Source of the DNA: Serpentinimonas sp.
Lineage (GTDB): Bacteria > Pseudomonadota > Gammaproteobacteria > Burkholderiales > Burkholderiaceae_C
Length of the DNA: 27,087 nt
Assembly: GCA_025458665.1 (NCBI GenBank)
Contig: JALOSG010000006.1
Location: 1 to 27,087 of the forward strand
Reading direction: 5' to 3'
Shown: in pieces, positions 1-7,925 of the stretch
Layout of the letters: every line of letters starts with the position of its first letter
Position numbering within the stretch: the stretch's first letter is position 1
Program-made: the position numbers and the translations under genes
Notes under the pieces: model-generated
Databases searched by the model: none
What the model saw: only the letters and a program-made list of their open reading frames with translations
Told to the model about the DNA's origin: nothing

Positions 1-124
1 AGGTGGGCTGCGGGCTGGCGGTGCGGGTGATGCGGTTGCCCGTGGCCACGCCAGTGCGCTTCAGGCCCAGATCGAGCGCCAGAAAGGTCTGGTACTGCGC
101 GGAAACCGCCACCGCCGTGTTCAT
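1..124 (-). CDS. ruvX: RuvX/YqgF family Holliday junction resolvase-like protein (5' part only)
   Basis: Only the first 41 codons are inside the window; the gene runs off the left edge. The visible protein has a short variable start and then FLALDLGLKRTGVATGN at about residues 14-30. This is the N-terminal RNase H-like strand of the YqgF/RuvX family, and the first Asp is the expected metal-binding acidic residue. Family members are linked to pre-16S rRNA 5' end maturation and possibly to Holliday junction cleavage. The start codon overlaps the yqgE stop codon as ATGA, which implies translational coupling. The yqgE-ruvX pair is a common proteobacterial arrangement. The start choice rests on this overlap. 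Confidence 0.9.
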   Translation of the reverse strand, partial: MNTAVAVSAQYQTFLALDLGLKRTGVATGNRITRTASPQPT

Positions 125-867
125 GCGTGCCCCGCGTCGCGCGAGAGCATCCAGGGTTCCAGGCCCAGCAAAGCCATGGCCTTGGCGTAGCGCTTCTCTA
201 CCGGGGTATCGAAAATCACCGCTGGGTCGGCGGCCACGGTGAGCCAGCTGTTCTCGGTGATCTCGGATTCCAGCTGGCCTTCGCCCCAGGACGAATACCC
301 CAGCGTCACCAGCACGCGGTGCGGCCCGGCGCCGGAGGAAATGGCCTCCAGCACATCGCGCGAGGTGGTCATTTCCAGGCCGCCGGGAATGCGCAGGGTG
401 GAGGCGTAAATGGATATGGGCTCGGGTGGGTCGTCTTCACCGGCGCCATCCTGACCTGCTTCGCTGCCGGCCTCGGGGTCTTCGGTCTGGCGGCGGGTTT
501 CTTCGGCCCGCGCCGCCTCGGTGGCTTCGCGCAGTGCCCGCGCCACGGCGGGCGGGGTTTCGTCGGAGCCCACGGCGCTGGGCTCGCCCAGGGCGTCGTG
601 CAGCACAAAGCCGCGCTCGGTCTGCAACGGGCCACCACGGAACACCGGCGCTTCGGCCAGTTCGGGGCGGCGCAACGGGAGGTCCACTTTCTCGAACAGG
701 TCGTGCAGACGGATATCGCTGGGTTTGTTGATGATCAGCCCCAGCGCGCCGCGTTCGGTGTGCTCGCACAGAAACACCACGCTCTGGCCAAAAAGCTCAT
801 CGCTCAGACCGGGCATCGCGATGAGGAAATGGTTGGTCAGGTTGATGGGAGCAGAATCCGAACTCAT
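121..867 (-). CDS. yqgE: YqgE/AlgH family protein (UPF0301) with internal acidic insertion
   Basis: This 248-residue protein matches the YqgE/AlgH family. It has the N-terminal stretch LTNHFLIAMPGL (about residues 10-21), GLIINKP (43-49), FRGGPLQTERGFVLH (76-90) and MTTSRDVLEAI (166-176). The molecular function of the family is unsettled; in Pseudomonas the member AlgH was described as a transcriptional regulator of alginate genes. Typical members have about 185-200 residues. The extra length here is one insertion between about residues 100 and 152, rich in Ala, Glu, Asp and Gly and probably disordered. It lies between the GFVLH strand and the MTTS segment. The gene is coupled to ruvX by an ATGA overlap. 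Its start lies only 23 bp from divergent phrB, and no good Shine-Dalgarno sequence is seen before it. Confidence 0.92.
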   Translation of the reverse strand: MSSDSAPINLTNHFLIAMPGLSDELFGQSVVFLCEHTERGALGLIINKPSDIRLHDLFEKVDLPLRRPELAEAPVFRGGPLQTERGFVLHDALGEPSAVGSDETPPAVARALREATEAARAEETRRQTEDPEAGSEAGQDGAGEDDPPEPISIYASTLRIPGGLEMTTSRDVLEAISSGAGPHRVLVTLGYSSWGEGQLESEITENSWLTVAADPAVIFDTPVEKRYAKAMALLGLEPWMLSRDAGHA

Positions 868-890
868 CGCACCATTTTAAGCCGCGCACC

Positions 891-2387
891 ATGAGCCACG
901 CCGCCAAGAAATACCCCCAGGGACTGATGTGGTTCCGCCGCGACCTGCGCACCCAGGACAACGCCGCCCTGCACCGCGCGCTCAGCCAATGCCAGCGGGT
1001 GTGGTGCGTGTTCGTCTTCGACACCGAGATCCTCGACCCCCTGCCGCGCGCCGACCGGCGGGTGGAGTTCCTGCACGAATCCCTCATCGACCTCGACGAG
1101 CAGCTGCGCTCCCTGGGCCGCGCCCATGGCCACGAGAACGTGGGCCTGATCGTGCGCCACGGCAAAGCCACCGAGGCCATACCCCGGCTGGCTGCCCAGC
1201 TGGGCGTGCAGGCGGTGTTCACCAACCACGACGACGAGCCCTATGCCCGCCAGCGCGATGCCCAGGTGCTGGGCCACCTGGCCCATGCCGGCGTGCTGCT
1301 GAGCACCTGCAAGGACCACACCATTTTCGAGCGCCAGGAGGTACTGACCCAGGCCGGCCGCGCCTTCACGGTGTTTTCCCCCTACAAGAACGCGTGGCTG
1401 AAGAAAATAGACAGCTACTACCTCAAACCGTATCCGGTGGAGCGCCATGCCCAGGCGCTGGCGCCCTGCCCCAGCCAGGTGCAGCCGGGCGTGCCCACGC
1501 TGGCCGACATCGGGTTCGAGCGGACCAACCTGCGCAGCCTGCCCGTACCCACAGGCAGCCGCGGCGCCCAGGGCCTGTTCGAGGACTTCCTCACCCGCAT
1601 AGACCAATACCATGTGGCGCGCGATTTCCCCGGCGTCAAAGGCCCCAGCTACCTCAGCGTGCACCTGCGCTTTGGCACCATCAGCATCCGCCAGCTCGCC
1701 AGCACCGCCTACGGCATGCACGTGGCGGGTGTGGCGGGCGCCAGCACCTGGCTGGGCGAACTCATCTGGCGCGATTTCTACTTCCAGATCCTGGCCAACT
1801 TTTCGCACGCGGCGCAAGCGGCGTTCAAGCCGGAGTACGACGCCATCCACTGGGAGCGCGGCAAGGCCGCCGAGGCGCTGTTTGCCGCCTGGTGCGAGGG
1901 CCGCACGGGCTACCCGCTGGTGGACGCGGCCATGCACCAGCTCAACCAGACCGGCTACATGCACAACCGCCTGCGCATGGTGGTGGCCAGCTTCCTGACC
2001 AAAGACTTAGGCCTGGACTGGCGCTGGGGCGAGCGCTACTTTGCCCAGCAACTCATCGATTTCGATCTGGCCGCCAACAACGGCGGCTGGCAGTGGGCGG
2101 CCTCCTCTGGCTGCGATGCGCAACCGTACTTCCGCATCTTCAACCCCACCAGCCAGAGCGAAAAGTTCGACCCGCAGGGCAAGTTCATACGCCGCTACAT
2201 TCCCGCGCTGGCCGCCCTGCCCGACCGCGCCATCCATGCGCCGTGGCTGGCGCGCGGGCTGGAGCTGGAAGCGGCGGGCGTGGTGCTGGGCCGGGACTAC
2301 CCGCGCCCCGTGGTGGACCACGCCGAAGCCCGCGCCCGCACGCTGGAGCGCTATGCGGTGGTGAAGAAGGCTGCCGCCGTCAAGTAG
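891..2387 (+). CDS. phrB: Deoxyribodipyrimidine photolyase (class I CPD photolyase)
   Basis: This 498-residue flavoprotein should split UV-induced cyclobutane pyrimidine dimers using blue light. The N-terminal antenna domain begins with LMWFRRDLRTQDN (about residues 12-24). The C-terminal FAD-binding helical domain holds WLGELIWRDFYFQ (about 287-299), GYPLVDAAMHQL, and the signature NNGGWQWAASSG followed by YFRIFNP (about 393-418). That last block contains the FAD-contacting Asn and a Trp of the electron-transfer chain. The length fits E. coli-type PhrB (about 470) with a short C-terminal extension. It looks intact. No clear Shine-Dalgarno sequence precedes the ATG. The 3' end overlaps the convergent chemotaxis kinase gene by 8 bp. 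A related cryptochrome-like role is less likely given the close match to the E. coli photolyase signature. Confidence 0.96.
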   Translation: MSHAAKKYPQGLMWFRRDLRTQDNAALHRALSQCQRVWCVFVFDTEILDPLPRADRRVEFLHESLIDLDEQLRSLGRAHGHENVGLIVRHGKATEAIPRLAAQLGVQAVFTNHDDEPYARQRDAQVLGHLAHAGVLLSTCKDHTIFERQEVLTQAGRAFTVFSPYKNAWLKKIDSYYLKPYPVERHAQALAPCPSQVQPGVPTLADIGFERTNLRSLPVPTGSRGAQGLFEDFLTRIDQYHVARDFPGVKGPSYLSVHLRFGTISIRQLASTAYGMHVAGVAGASTWLGELIWRDFYFQILANFSHAAQAAFKPEYDAIHWERGKAAEALFAAWCEGRTGYPLVDAAMHQLNQTGYMHNRLRMVVASFLTKDLGLDWRWGERYFAQQLIDFDLAANNGGWQWAASSGCDAQPYFRIFNPTSQSEKFDPQGKFIRRYIPALAALPDRAIHAPWLARGLELEAAGVVLGRDYPRPVVDHAEARARTLERYAVVKKAAAVK

Positions 2388-5300
2388 GCGGTATGCCCAG
2401 CGTCACCGAAGCCATGAGGCTGGCCGGCGACGGCAGGTTGGCATAGCGGGCCACCAGCTGCAGCAACTCTTCCTCGGGGTAGGGCTTGCCCAGGTAGTGC
2501 TGCACGCCCAGGCTGCGGGCGTGCTCCTGGTGTTTGGCGGCCGAGCGGGAGGTGATCATCACCACCGGCAGATCGGCCCATTGCGCGTCCCGCCGCAGGT
2601 GGCGCACCAGCTCGAAGCCGTCCATGCGCGGCATTTCTATGTCGCACAGCACCACCACCGGCCGCTCGTTGCGCAGCAACTCCAGCGCCTGCATGCCATC
2701 GGCGGCCAGGGCTACGCGGTAGCCTTCGCGCAGCAGCAGGCGCTGCGTCACACGGCGCACGGTGATGGAATCGTCCACCACCAGCACCAGAGGCGCCTGC
2801 ACCGGGCGCGTGGCCTCGAAGGCCTGCTGGTGGGACAGCGGCGCGGCAGGCAGGGGCATGGCCTCGGCAGCGGCTGCAGGGCCGCGCAGACTGCGCACCC
2901 AGGCACGGGCTTCCTCTCCGTAGACCGTACTCAGCGCCACCGGGTTGTAGATGAGCGCTACCGAGCCCGATGCCAGCACCGTAGCCCCGGACAAACCAGG
3001 CAGCCGCGCCAGTTGCACGCCCAGCGGCTTGACCACCGCCTCCTGGTGGCCCAGCACCTCGTCCACATGCCAGGCCACGCGCTGGCCGGCACTGCGGAAC
3101 ACCAGCACCGGCCAGGTGCGGGCGTGCTCGGCCTCGGGGTCGGCGCTCTCTGGCGACAGCCGCAGCACGGCACCGCCCCAGAAGAAAGGCATGGGGCCGC
3201 TGTCGTCCGTCCACTGGCGCGTGCCGTAGGCGGCTGCCAACGGCGCCGCGTGCACACGCAACACCTGAGACACCCAGTTGGAGGGCACGCCAAAGCGGAA
3301 GTCCCCAATCCGCAGCATGACCACCTGGGTCACGGCGGTGGTCAGGGGCAACACCAGACGCCAGCCCAACCCCGCAGGCGTGGGCACCGCTTCCATCTGC
3401 CCGCCCACGGCGCGCACATCGCTGCGCACCGCATCGAGCCCGATACCGCGCCCAGCCAGCTCCGTGACCTGCACCGCCGTGCTGAAGCCGGAGCCAAATA
3501 CCAGTTCGGCGGCCTCCTGGAACGTGGGCGTCCCGTCGGAGGCGGCGCGCTGCCCGCGCTCCACAGCCCGCTGGCCAATGGCGGCCAAGTCCAGGCCCGC
3601 GCCGTCGTCGCTCACCAGCACGATGAGGTCGTTGCCGGTCTGGCTCAGGGCCACGCGGACCACACCTTCGGCGGGCTTGCCGCGCTGCAGGCGCACGGCG
3701 GGAGCTTCTATGCCGTGGGCCACCGCGTTGCGCAGCAGGTGCTCGAAGGCGGGCGTCATGCGGTCCAGCACGCCACGGTCCACCTCGATCTGGCCGCCAG
3801 TCAGTTCCAGCCGCGCCTCCTTGCCCAGAGCCTGCGCCGCTTGCCGCACCACGCGGTGGAAACGCTCGGTCAGCGACTCGAACTCCACCATGCGGGTGCG
3901 CAGCAAGTCGCGCTGCAGCTCGCGGGTCTGGCGGGCCTGCGCCGAGAGGCTGTCCTCCGCCGACTCCACCGCACGCTGCAGGTTGCGCTGCACCGTGGCC
4001 ACGTCCTCCACCGACTCGGCCAGCATGCGGGTGAGTTCCTGCACCCGGGTGTAGCGGTCGAACTCCAGCGGATCGAAATCGGCCACGGCCTCGGCCTCGC
4101 TGCCGGTGCCCGGCTCGGTCTGGCTGCGGGCCGGTGGTAGCCGGCGCGACTGCATCTGGCTCTCGGTCTGCACCTCCAGGTCGCGCAGCTGGTTGCGCAA
4201 ACGCTCCAGGCTCGCGCCCAGGTCACTGAACGAGCCGCGCAGGCCGCGCATGTGGGTGTCCAGCCGGGTGCGCGTGAGCATCACCTCGCCGGCCTGCCCC
4301 AGCAAGCGGTCCAGCAGGTCGGCGCGCACGCGCACGGCTCCCCCGTGGACCGTACCTGCCGAGCCGCGCAGGGGCTGGATGGGCAGCGCCTCCCCCGGCA
4401 TGCCCTCAGGCCGCAGCCCCATCTCCACCGGCGCCGTGGCAGGCGCCAGTTGCACGGGTATAAGCTGCGGCGGCTGCGGCTCCCGCCCAAGCCCCTCCGG
4501 GGCAGCCAGTACCACCTCGGGGGCGTCAGCGCTGCGCGGCGATCCGGCTCCGCCGGGTATCTGGTTGGCTTCGGCAGTGGCCTGCGCGTAGGCACGGCGC
4601 AGCACATCGAAATGGTCAGACAGATCGTCAAGCTGCTGCAACAGTGGGCGCGCCATCTCGGCGTAGGGCTGCTCGGGCAGCGCCAGCAAGGCAGACTCGA
4701 GCTCATGCGACATGCTGCCCAGCTGCATGGCGCCCGCCAGCCGCGCGCTGCCCTTCAAGGTGTGCAGATTGCGCAGAGCTTCGGTCCGGGCGCCCAGGTT
4801 GTCGGGCCGCGCCACCCATTGCCGCAGGGCACTGCCCAGGCGCGGCAAAAGGTCCAGCGCCTCATCCTCAAAGATGCCAAACAGATCGGCGTCCAGCGCA
4901 TCCCGGGCAGCCGCAGGCGGCGGTTCGAACGCATGGGGGTCCACCGGCGCGGGGATGTCTTCCTGCCCGGCGGCGTGCAAGCCCTCCAGCGTGGCGGGGC
5001 TGGGTGCCCGCAGGAAACCCGCTGCAAACTGGTGCAACAGGTGGCGAATTTCCTCGGCAGCGGTCTGGACAGCGGTAAGCGCTTGCGCATTCGGTGCGCG
5101 GCCGGCACGGCTCTGCGTGTGCAGGCGGCCCAGCAGATTTTCCAGCGCCCGGGCCAGCTCCGACAGGCCCAGATACCCCACCGTGGCCGATCCACCGGCC
5201 AGCGAATGCGCCAGCGACTCCAAGCGAACGGGCATGGGAAGGTGCGGTTGCAACACCCACTCCGACACCTCGCCAGAAAGCGCACGGGACCACTCGTCCG

Positions 5301-7917
5301 CCTCGTTGAGAAAAACGTTGTACAGCTCCAGATCTATGCGCAGAGGCCCGATGACCTTCACATCGTCGTCGCGCGGCACCTCGCCCGTGGCATCCTCTTC
5401 GGCACCGCCGGAGACGCTACCGGATACCGCAGCGGATACCTCGGCCGGTACCGCCAGCGCGGCGGGGGTACCGCGGTTGTCGGACTCCGGCTCGGCCGGC
5501 AGGGGCAGCAGGGCCAGAGGCAGCACCCGCTGCTCCAGCCGCATGGCATCGGCGCTCTGACGAATGGCTTGCGCCCAGGCTGTGCCAGGGAATGCCGATG
5601 CGGCTGCGCGTGGGCCACGCAGCGTGTCGGCCCAGGCCGACAGGGCCCCCAGTACCTCGCTGCTCAGTACCAGCAGTTCGGCGGTGGCGGGCCTCTGCTC
5701 GGCCAGCCACGCGTTGAGCACCTGCTCCATGGCCCAGGCGGACTCGCCAAACTCGGTGAGGCCCACCATGCGCGAGCTTCCCTTGAGCGTGTGGAATGTG
5801 CGGCGCAAGGTGGTGAGGGACGGCAAGTCGGCACTGGCACCGCGCAAGGCAGACAGCGCCCCCTGTGCGGCCACGAATACCTCGGCGGCCTCGTCGAGGA
5901 AAATGCCCAGCAGCTCCGCCTGTTCGGCGTCTTCTTCGCCCGGACCTTCAGCCTCCGGGGCCACGGCCACGGCCACTGCCACGGCGGTAGCGGCGGCCGC
6001 CGGTTCGGCGGGCTCTACCGCCCCCACGCCCAAGACCTGCTCGGGCACCGTGCCTGCTGGCGTAGCGGTGTCCTGGGGCCCATCGGCGGGTGTGAGCAGA
6101 CCCTCGTTGGCATTGAACGCGAACAGGTGTTCAGCCCCCTCGGGTTGGCGCCCCAAGGCTTCAACCCAATAGAGCAGCGCGCTGAAATTGGGGCCCAGCA
6201 ACTGGGCTGCACGCCGGGCATCCTCGGCCAGCGCGGGAACCCGGGCTTGCTGCAACTGCCGCACCAGCCCAGCCATCTGAACCAGGGCCGACTCTGCCGG
6301 CGGCAAGCCCAGCAGCGCAAACACGCTGCGCATGTTGTCCAGCCGCTCGGGCACCCCAGCCAGCGCCTCGGGCGCAGGTTGGCGGAAGAAACCATCGAGC
6401 ACCTGCTCCAGCGACAGCAATTCCGCCTGCAGTTCGGCAGCCACCCGGACCACCGTCTGGCGCTCACTGAGCTGTTTGTACAGCCGCGCCATCCAGGCGT
6501 CCGGCTCGGCGGGTACTTCGCCAGCCAAGACCTGGTGCAGGCGCCGTGCCACCACCTGGTGGCGTTCGGTCATGCGCGGGTCCAGCGGGTCGAAGTCCGC
6601 CAGTGTCGCGTCCATCACCAACAGGGCGCGCGAGAGCTCCATCAACAGGGCGGATACGGGCACGCCGGCGGGCAGTGGGCCAGAGACCCGCCCCGAAGCT
6701 GCCCACCCGGAGGCGTTGTCACTAGCCAGGCCAGGCAGTGCATCGGCGTAGCGCACCAGGGCGTCGGCCAGTACCTCGCTGGGCCCATGCAGCTCTGCCA
6801 GCGCAGCGCCCAGCCCGCCCAGAGCGCGGGCCAGCGCGGTGGCCTCCGGCGGGCCCTGCCATTGCGCCAGCGCGCCTTGGGCGGCTTTCAGCCGGTCGCG
6901 GGCCTGCGTCAGGGCTTCGGGCTCAAACAGGCCCAGCAGCTCTCGCTGGTAATCCACCGGCGTGCCGCTGGGCAGGCGGCAGGCCTGCTGCAGCAAAGAC
7001 CAGCAAGCCGCCGCCGGCGGTGCAGCGGTGCGCGCGTGCGCCAGCAGGAACAGCAAATCGCGGGTCAGTGTCTGCAGCCCCTGCACGCTGCCCTGGGTCA
7101 GGTGGGTGTACTGCAGCAGGATGCGCGAGGCAGCCCGCTTGACATACAGGTTGTCGGGCAAGGCGGCCGCAGCCACCGCTTCAAAATAACCCGCCGCCGC
7201 CAGCCAGAAGCGCACATCGTCCGGGCGGCTGGCGCCGCGCGCCAGGCCAGCCGCCAATTGCCCCAGCGGTACCGCTGCCTGCGGTTGCAACGACTTCACC
7301 ACCGGCAATATGAAGCGGTCCAGATAGCTGCGTACCTGCGGGCCAGGCTGGTAGGACTTGCCCGGGGGAGGCTCCGGGCGGGCGTTGAGCAGCGCATCGG
7401 GGTCGGGCGGGAACCACAGATCGGCCGGATGCACCCTTTCCGCAGCCGCCAGCGCCTGTACCCGTTCGTAGGCTGGGAACAGTGCCAGGTCGGGCACAGG
7501 CCGGTTGCGCATGAGCCGGTCGAGGTAATCGAACAACACATGGGCTGTGCGCTGCAACTGCGCAGCCGCTTCGGGCTGCGCCAGCGCGGGGCGTTGTATG
7601 AGGCGCTGTACAGCCGCATCTACTGCACGCACCAGCACGGCAGCAGCGTGCAGATCCACCATCTCCAGGGCGCCTACGGCCTGATGCAGTTGTTGCCGGG
7701 CCAGGCGCATGGCACTGGAATCCACTGCCGACAGGTCGGTGGCTTGCGCCTCCAGGTTGTCCGAGACAAAGGCGTGTACCGTTTGCAGCACCTCGTCGAG
7801 CGTGCGGCGCAGCTCGGGCACCACCCAGGTCAGGGGGGCGAGATCGCGCGCCGCGCGGGAGGACAACACGCTCGCGTCGAACGGGGGGTAGGGAGCAGCG
7901 GACACAGGCTCGGCCAC
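2380..7917 (-). CDS. chpA: ChpA/PilL-type hybrid chemotaxis histidine kinase with multiple Hpt domains and a receiver
   Basis: This 1845-residue cytoplasmic CheA-like kinase is the core of a type IV pilus (twitching) chemosensory system. The N-terminal half carries several Hpt-type helical units. Two are canonical, HTLKGSSR (His709) and HTLKGSAR (His1052). One is degenerate, HSLAGGS (His904, with the usual Lys replaced by Ala). Further Hpt-like regions lack a clear His (near residues 30-100 and 520-600). A dimerisation-like segment (about 1190-1340) leads to the HATPase domain, with N box HLLRNAVAHGIE (about 1393), G1 DDGAG (about 1436) and G2 GRGIGLDAVR. A CheW-like domain follows (about 1524-1655), then a C-terminal receiver (about 1709-1828) with phospho-Asp1759 in CDIEMPRMDG. 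The start is GTG, 8 bp after the pilJ stop, without a strong Shine-Dalgarno sequence. P. aeruginosa ChpA is longer and has more phosphotransfer domains. Confidence 0.93.
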   Translation of the reverse strand: MAEPVSAAPYPPFDASVLSSRAARDLAPLTWVVPELRRTLDEVLQTVHAFVSDNLEAQATDLSAVDSSAMRLARQQLHQAVGALEMVDLHAAAVLVRAVDAAVQRLIQRPALAQPEAAAQLQRTAHVLFDYLDRLMRNRPVPDLALFPAYERVQALAAAERVHPADLWFPPDPDALLNARPEPPPGKSYQPGPQVRSYLDRFILPVVKSLQPQAAVPLGQLAAGLARGASRPDDVRFWLAAAGYFEAVAAAALPDNLYVKRAASRILLQYTHLTQGSVQGLQTLTRDLLFLLAHARTAAPPAAACWSLLQQACRLPSGTPVDYQRELLGLFEPEALTQARDRLKAAQGALAQWQGPPEATALARALGGLGAALAELHGPSEVLADALVRYADALPGLASDNASGWAASGRVSGPLPAGVPVSALLMELSRALLVMDATLADFDPLDPRMTERHQVVARRLHQVLAGEVPAEPDAWMARLYKQLSERQTVVRVAAELQAELLSLEQVLDGFFRQPAPEALAGVPERLDNMRSVFALLGLPPAESALVQMAGLVRQLQQARVPALAEDARRAAQLLGPNFSALLYWVEALGRQPEGAEHLFAFNANEGLLTPADGPQDTATPAGTVPEQVLGVGAVEPAEPAAAATAVAVAVAVAPEAEGPGEEDAEQAELLGIFLDEAAEVFVAAQGALSALRGASADLPSLTTLRRTFHTLKGSSRMVGLTEFGESAWAMEQVLNAWLAEQRPATAELLVLSSEVLGALSAWADTLRGPRAAASAFPGTAWAQAIRQSADAMRLEQRVLPLALLPLPAEPESDNRGTPAALAVPAEVSAAVSGSVSGGAEEDATGEVPRDDDVKVIGPLRIDLELYNVFLNEADEWSRALSGEVSEWVLQPHLPMPVRLESLAHSLAGGSATVGYLGLSELARALENLLGRLHTQSRAGRAPNAQALTAVQTAAEEIRHLLHQFAAGFLRAPSPATLEGLHAAGQEDIPAPVDPHAFEPPPAAARDALDADLFGIFEDEALDLLPRLGSALRQWVARPDNLGARTEALRNLHTLKGSARLAGAMQLGSMSHELESALLALPEQPYAEMARPLLQQLDDLSDHFDVLRRAYAQATAEANQIPGGAGSPRSADAPEVVLAAPEGLGREPQPPQLIPVQLAPATAPVEMGLRPEGMPGEALPIQPLRGSAGTVHGGAVRVRADLLDRLLGQAGEVMLTRTRLDTHMRGLRGSFSDLGASLERLRNQLRDLEVQTESQMQSRRLPPARSQTEPGTGSEAEAVADFDPLEFDRYTRVQELTRMLAESVEDVATVQRNLQRAVESAEDSLSAQARQTRELQRDLLRTRMVEFESLTERFHRVVRQAAQALGKEARLELTGGQIEVDRGVLDRMTPAFEHLLRNAVAHGIEAPAVRLQRGKPAEGVVRVALSQTGNDLIVLVSDDGAGLDLAAIGQRAVERGQRAASDGTPTFQEAAELVFGSGFSTAVQVTELAGRGIGLDAVRSDVRAVGGQMEAVPTPAGLGWRLVLPLTTAVTQVVMLRIGDFRFGVPSNWVSQVLRVHAAPLAAAYGTRQWTDDSGPMPFFWGGAVLRLSPESADPEAEHARTWPVLVFRSAGQRVAWHVDEVLGHQEAVVKPLGVQLARLPGLSGATVLASGSVALIYNPVALSTVYGEEARAWVRSLRGPAAAAEAMPLPAAPLSHQQAFEATRPVQAPLVLVVDDSITVRRVTQRLLLREGYRVALAADGMQALELLRNERPVVVLCDIEMPRMDGFELVRHLRRDAQWADLPVVMITSRSAAKHQEHARSLGVQHYLGKPYPEEELLQLVARYANLPSPASLMASVTLGIPPT

Positions 7918-7925
7918 AGTGGTGC

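Noticed and set aside
5955..5995. Short GGCCAC-type repeat in chpA that could act as a phase-variable tract
   Set aside because: Only about three imperfect 6-bp copies in frame; gain or loss would add or remove Val-Ala pairs without a frameshift.
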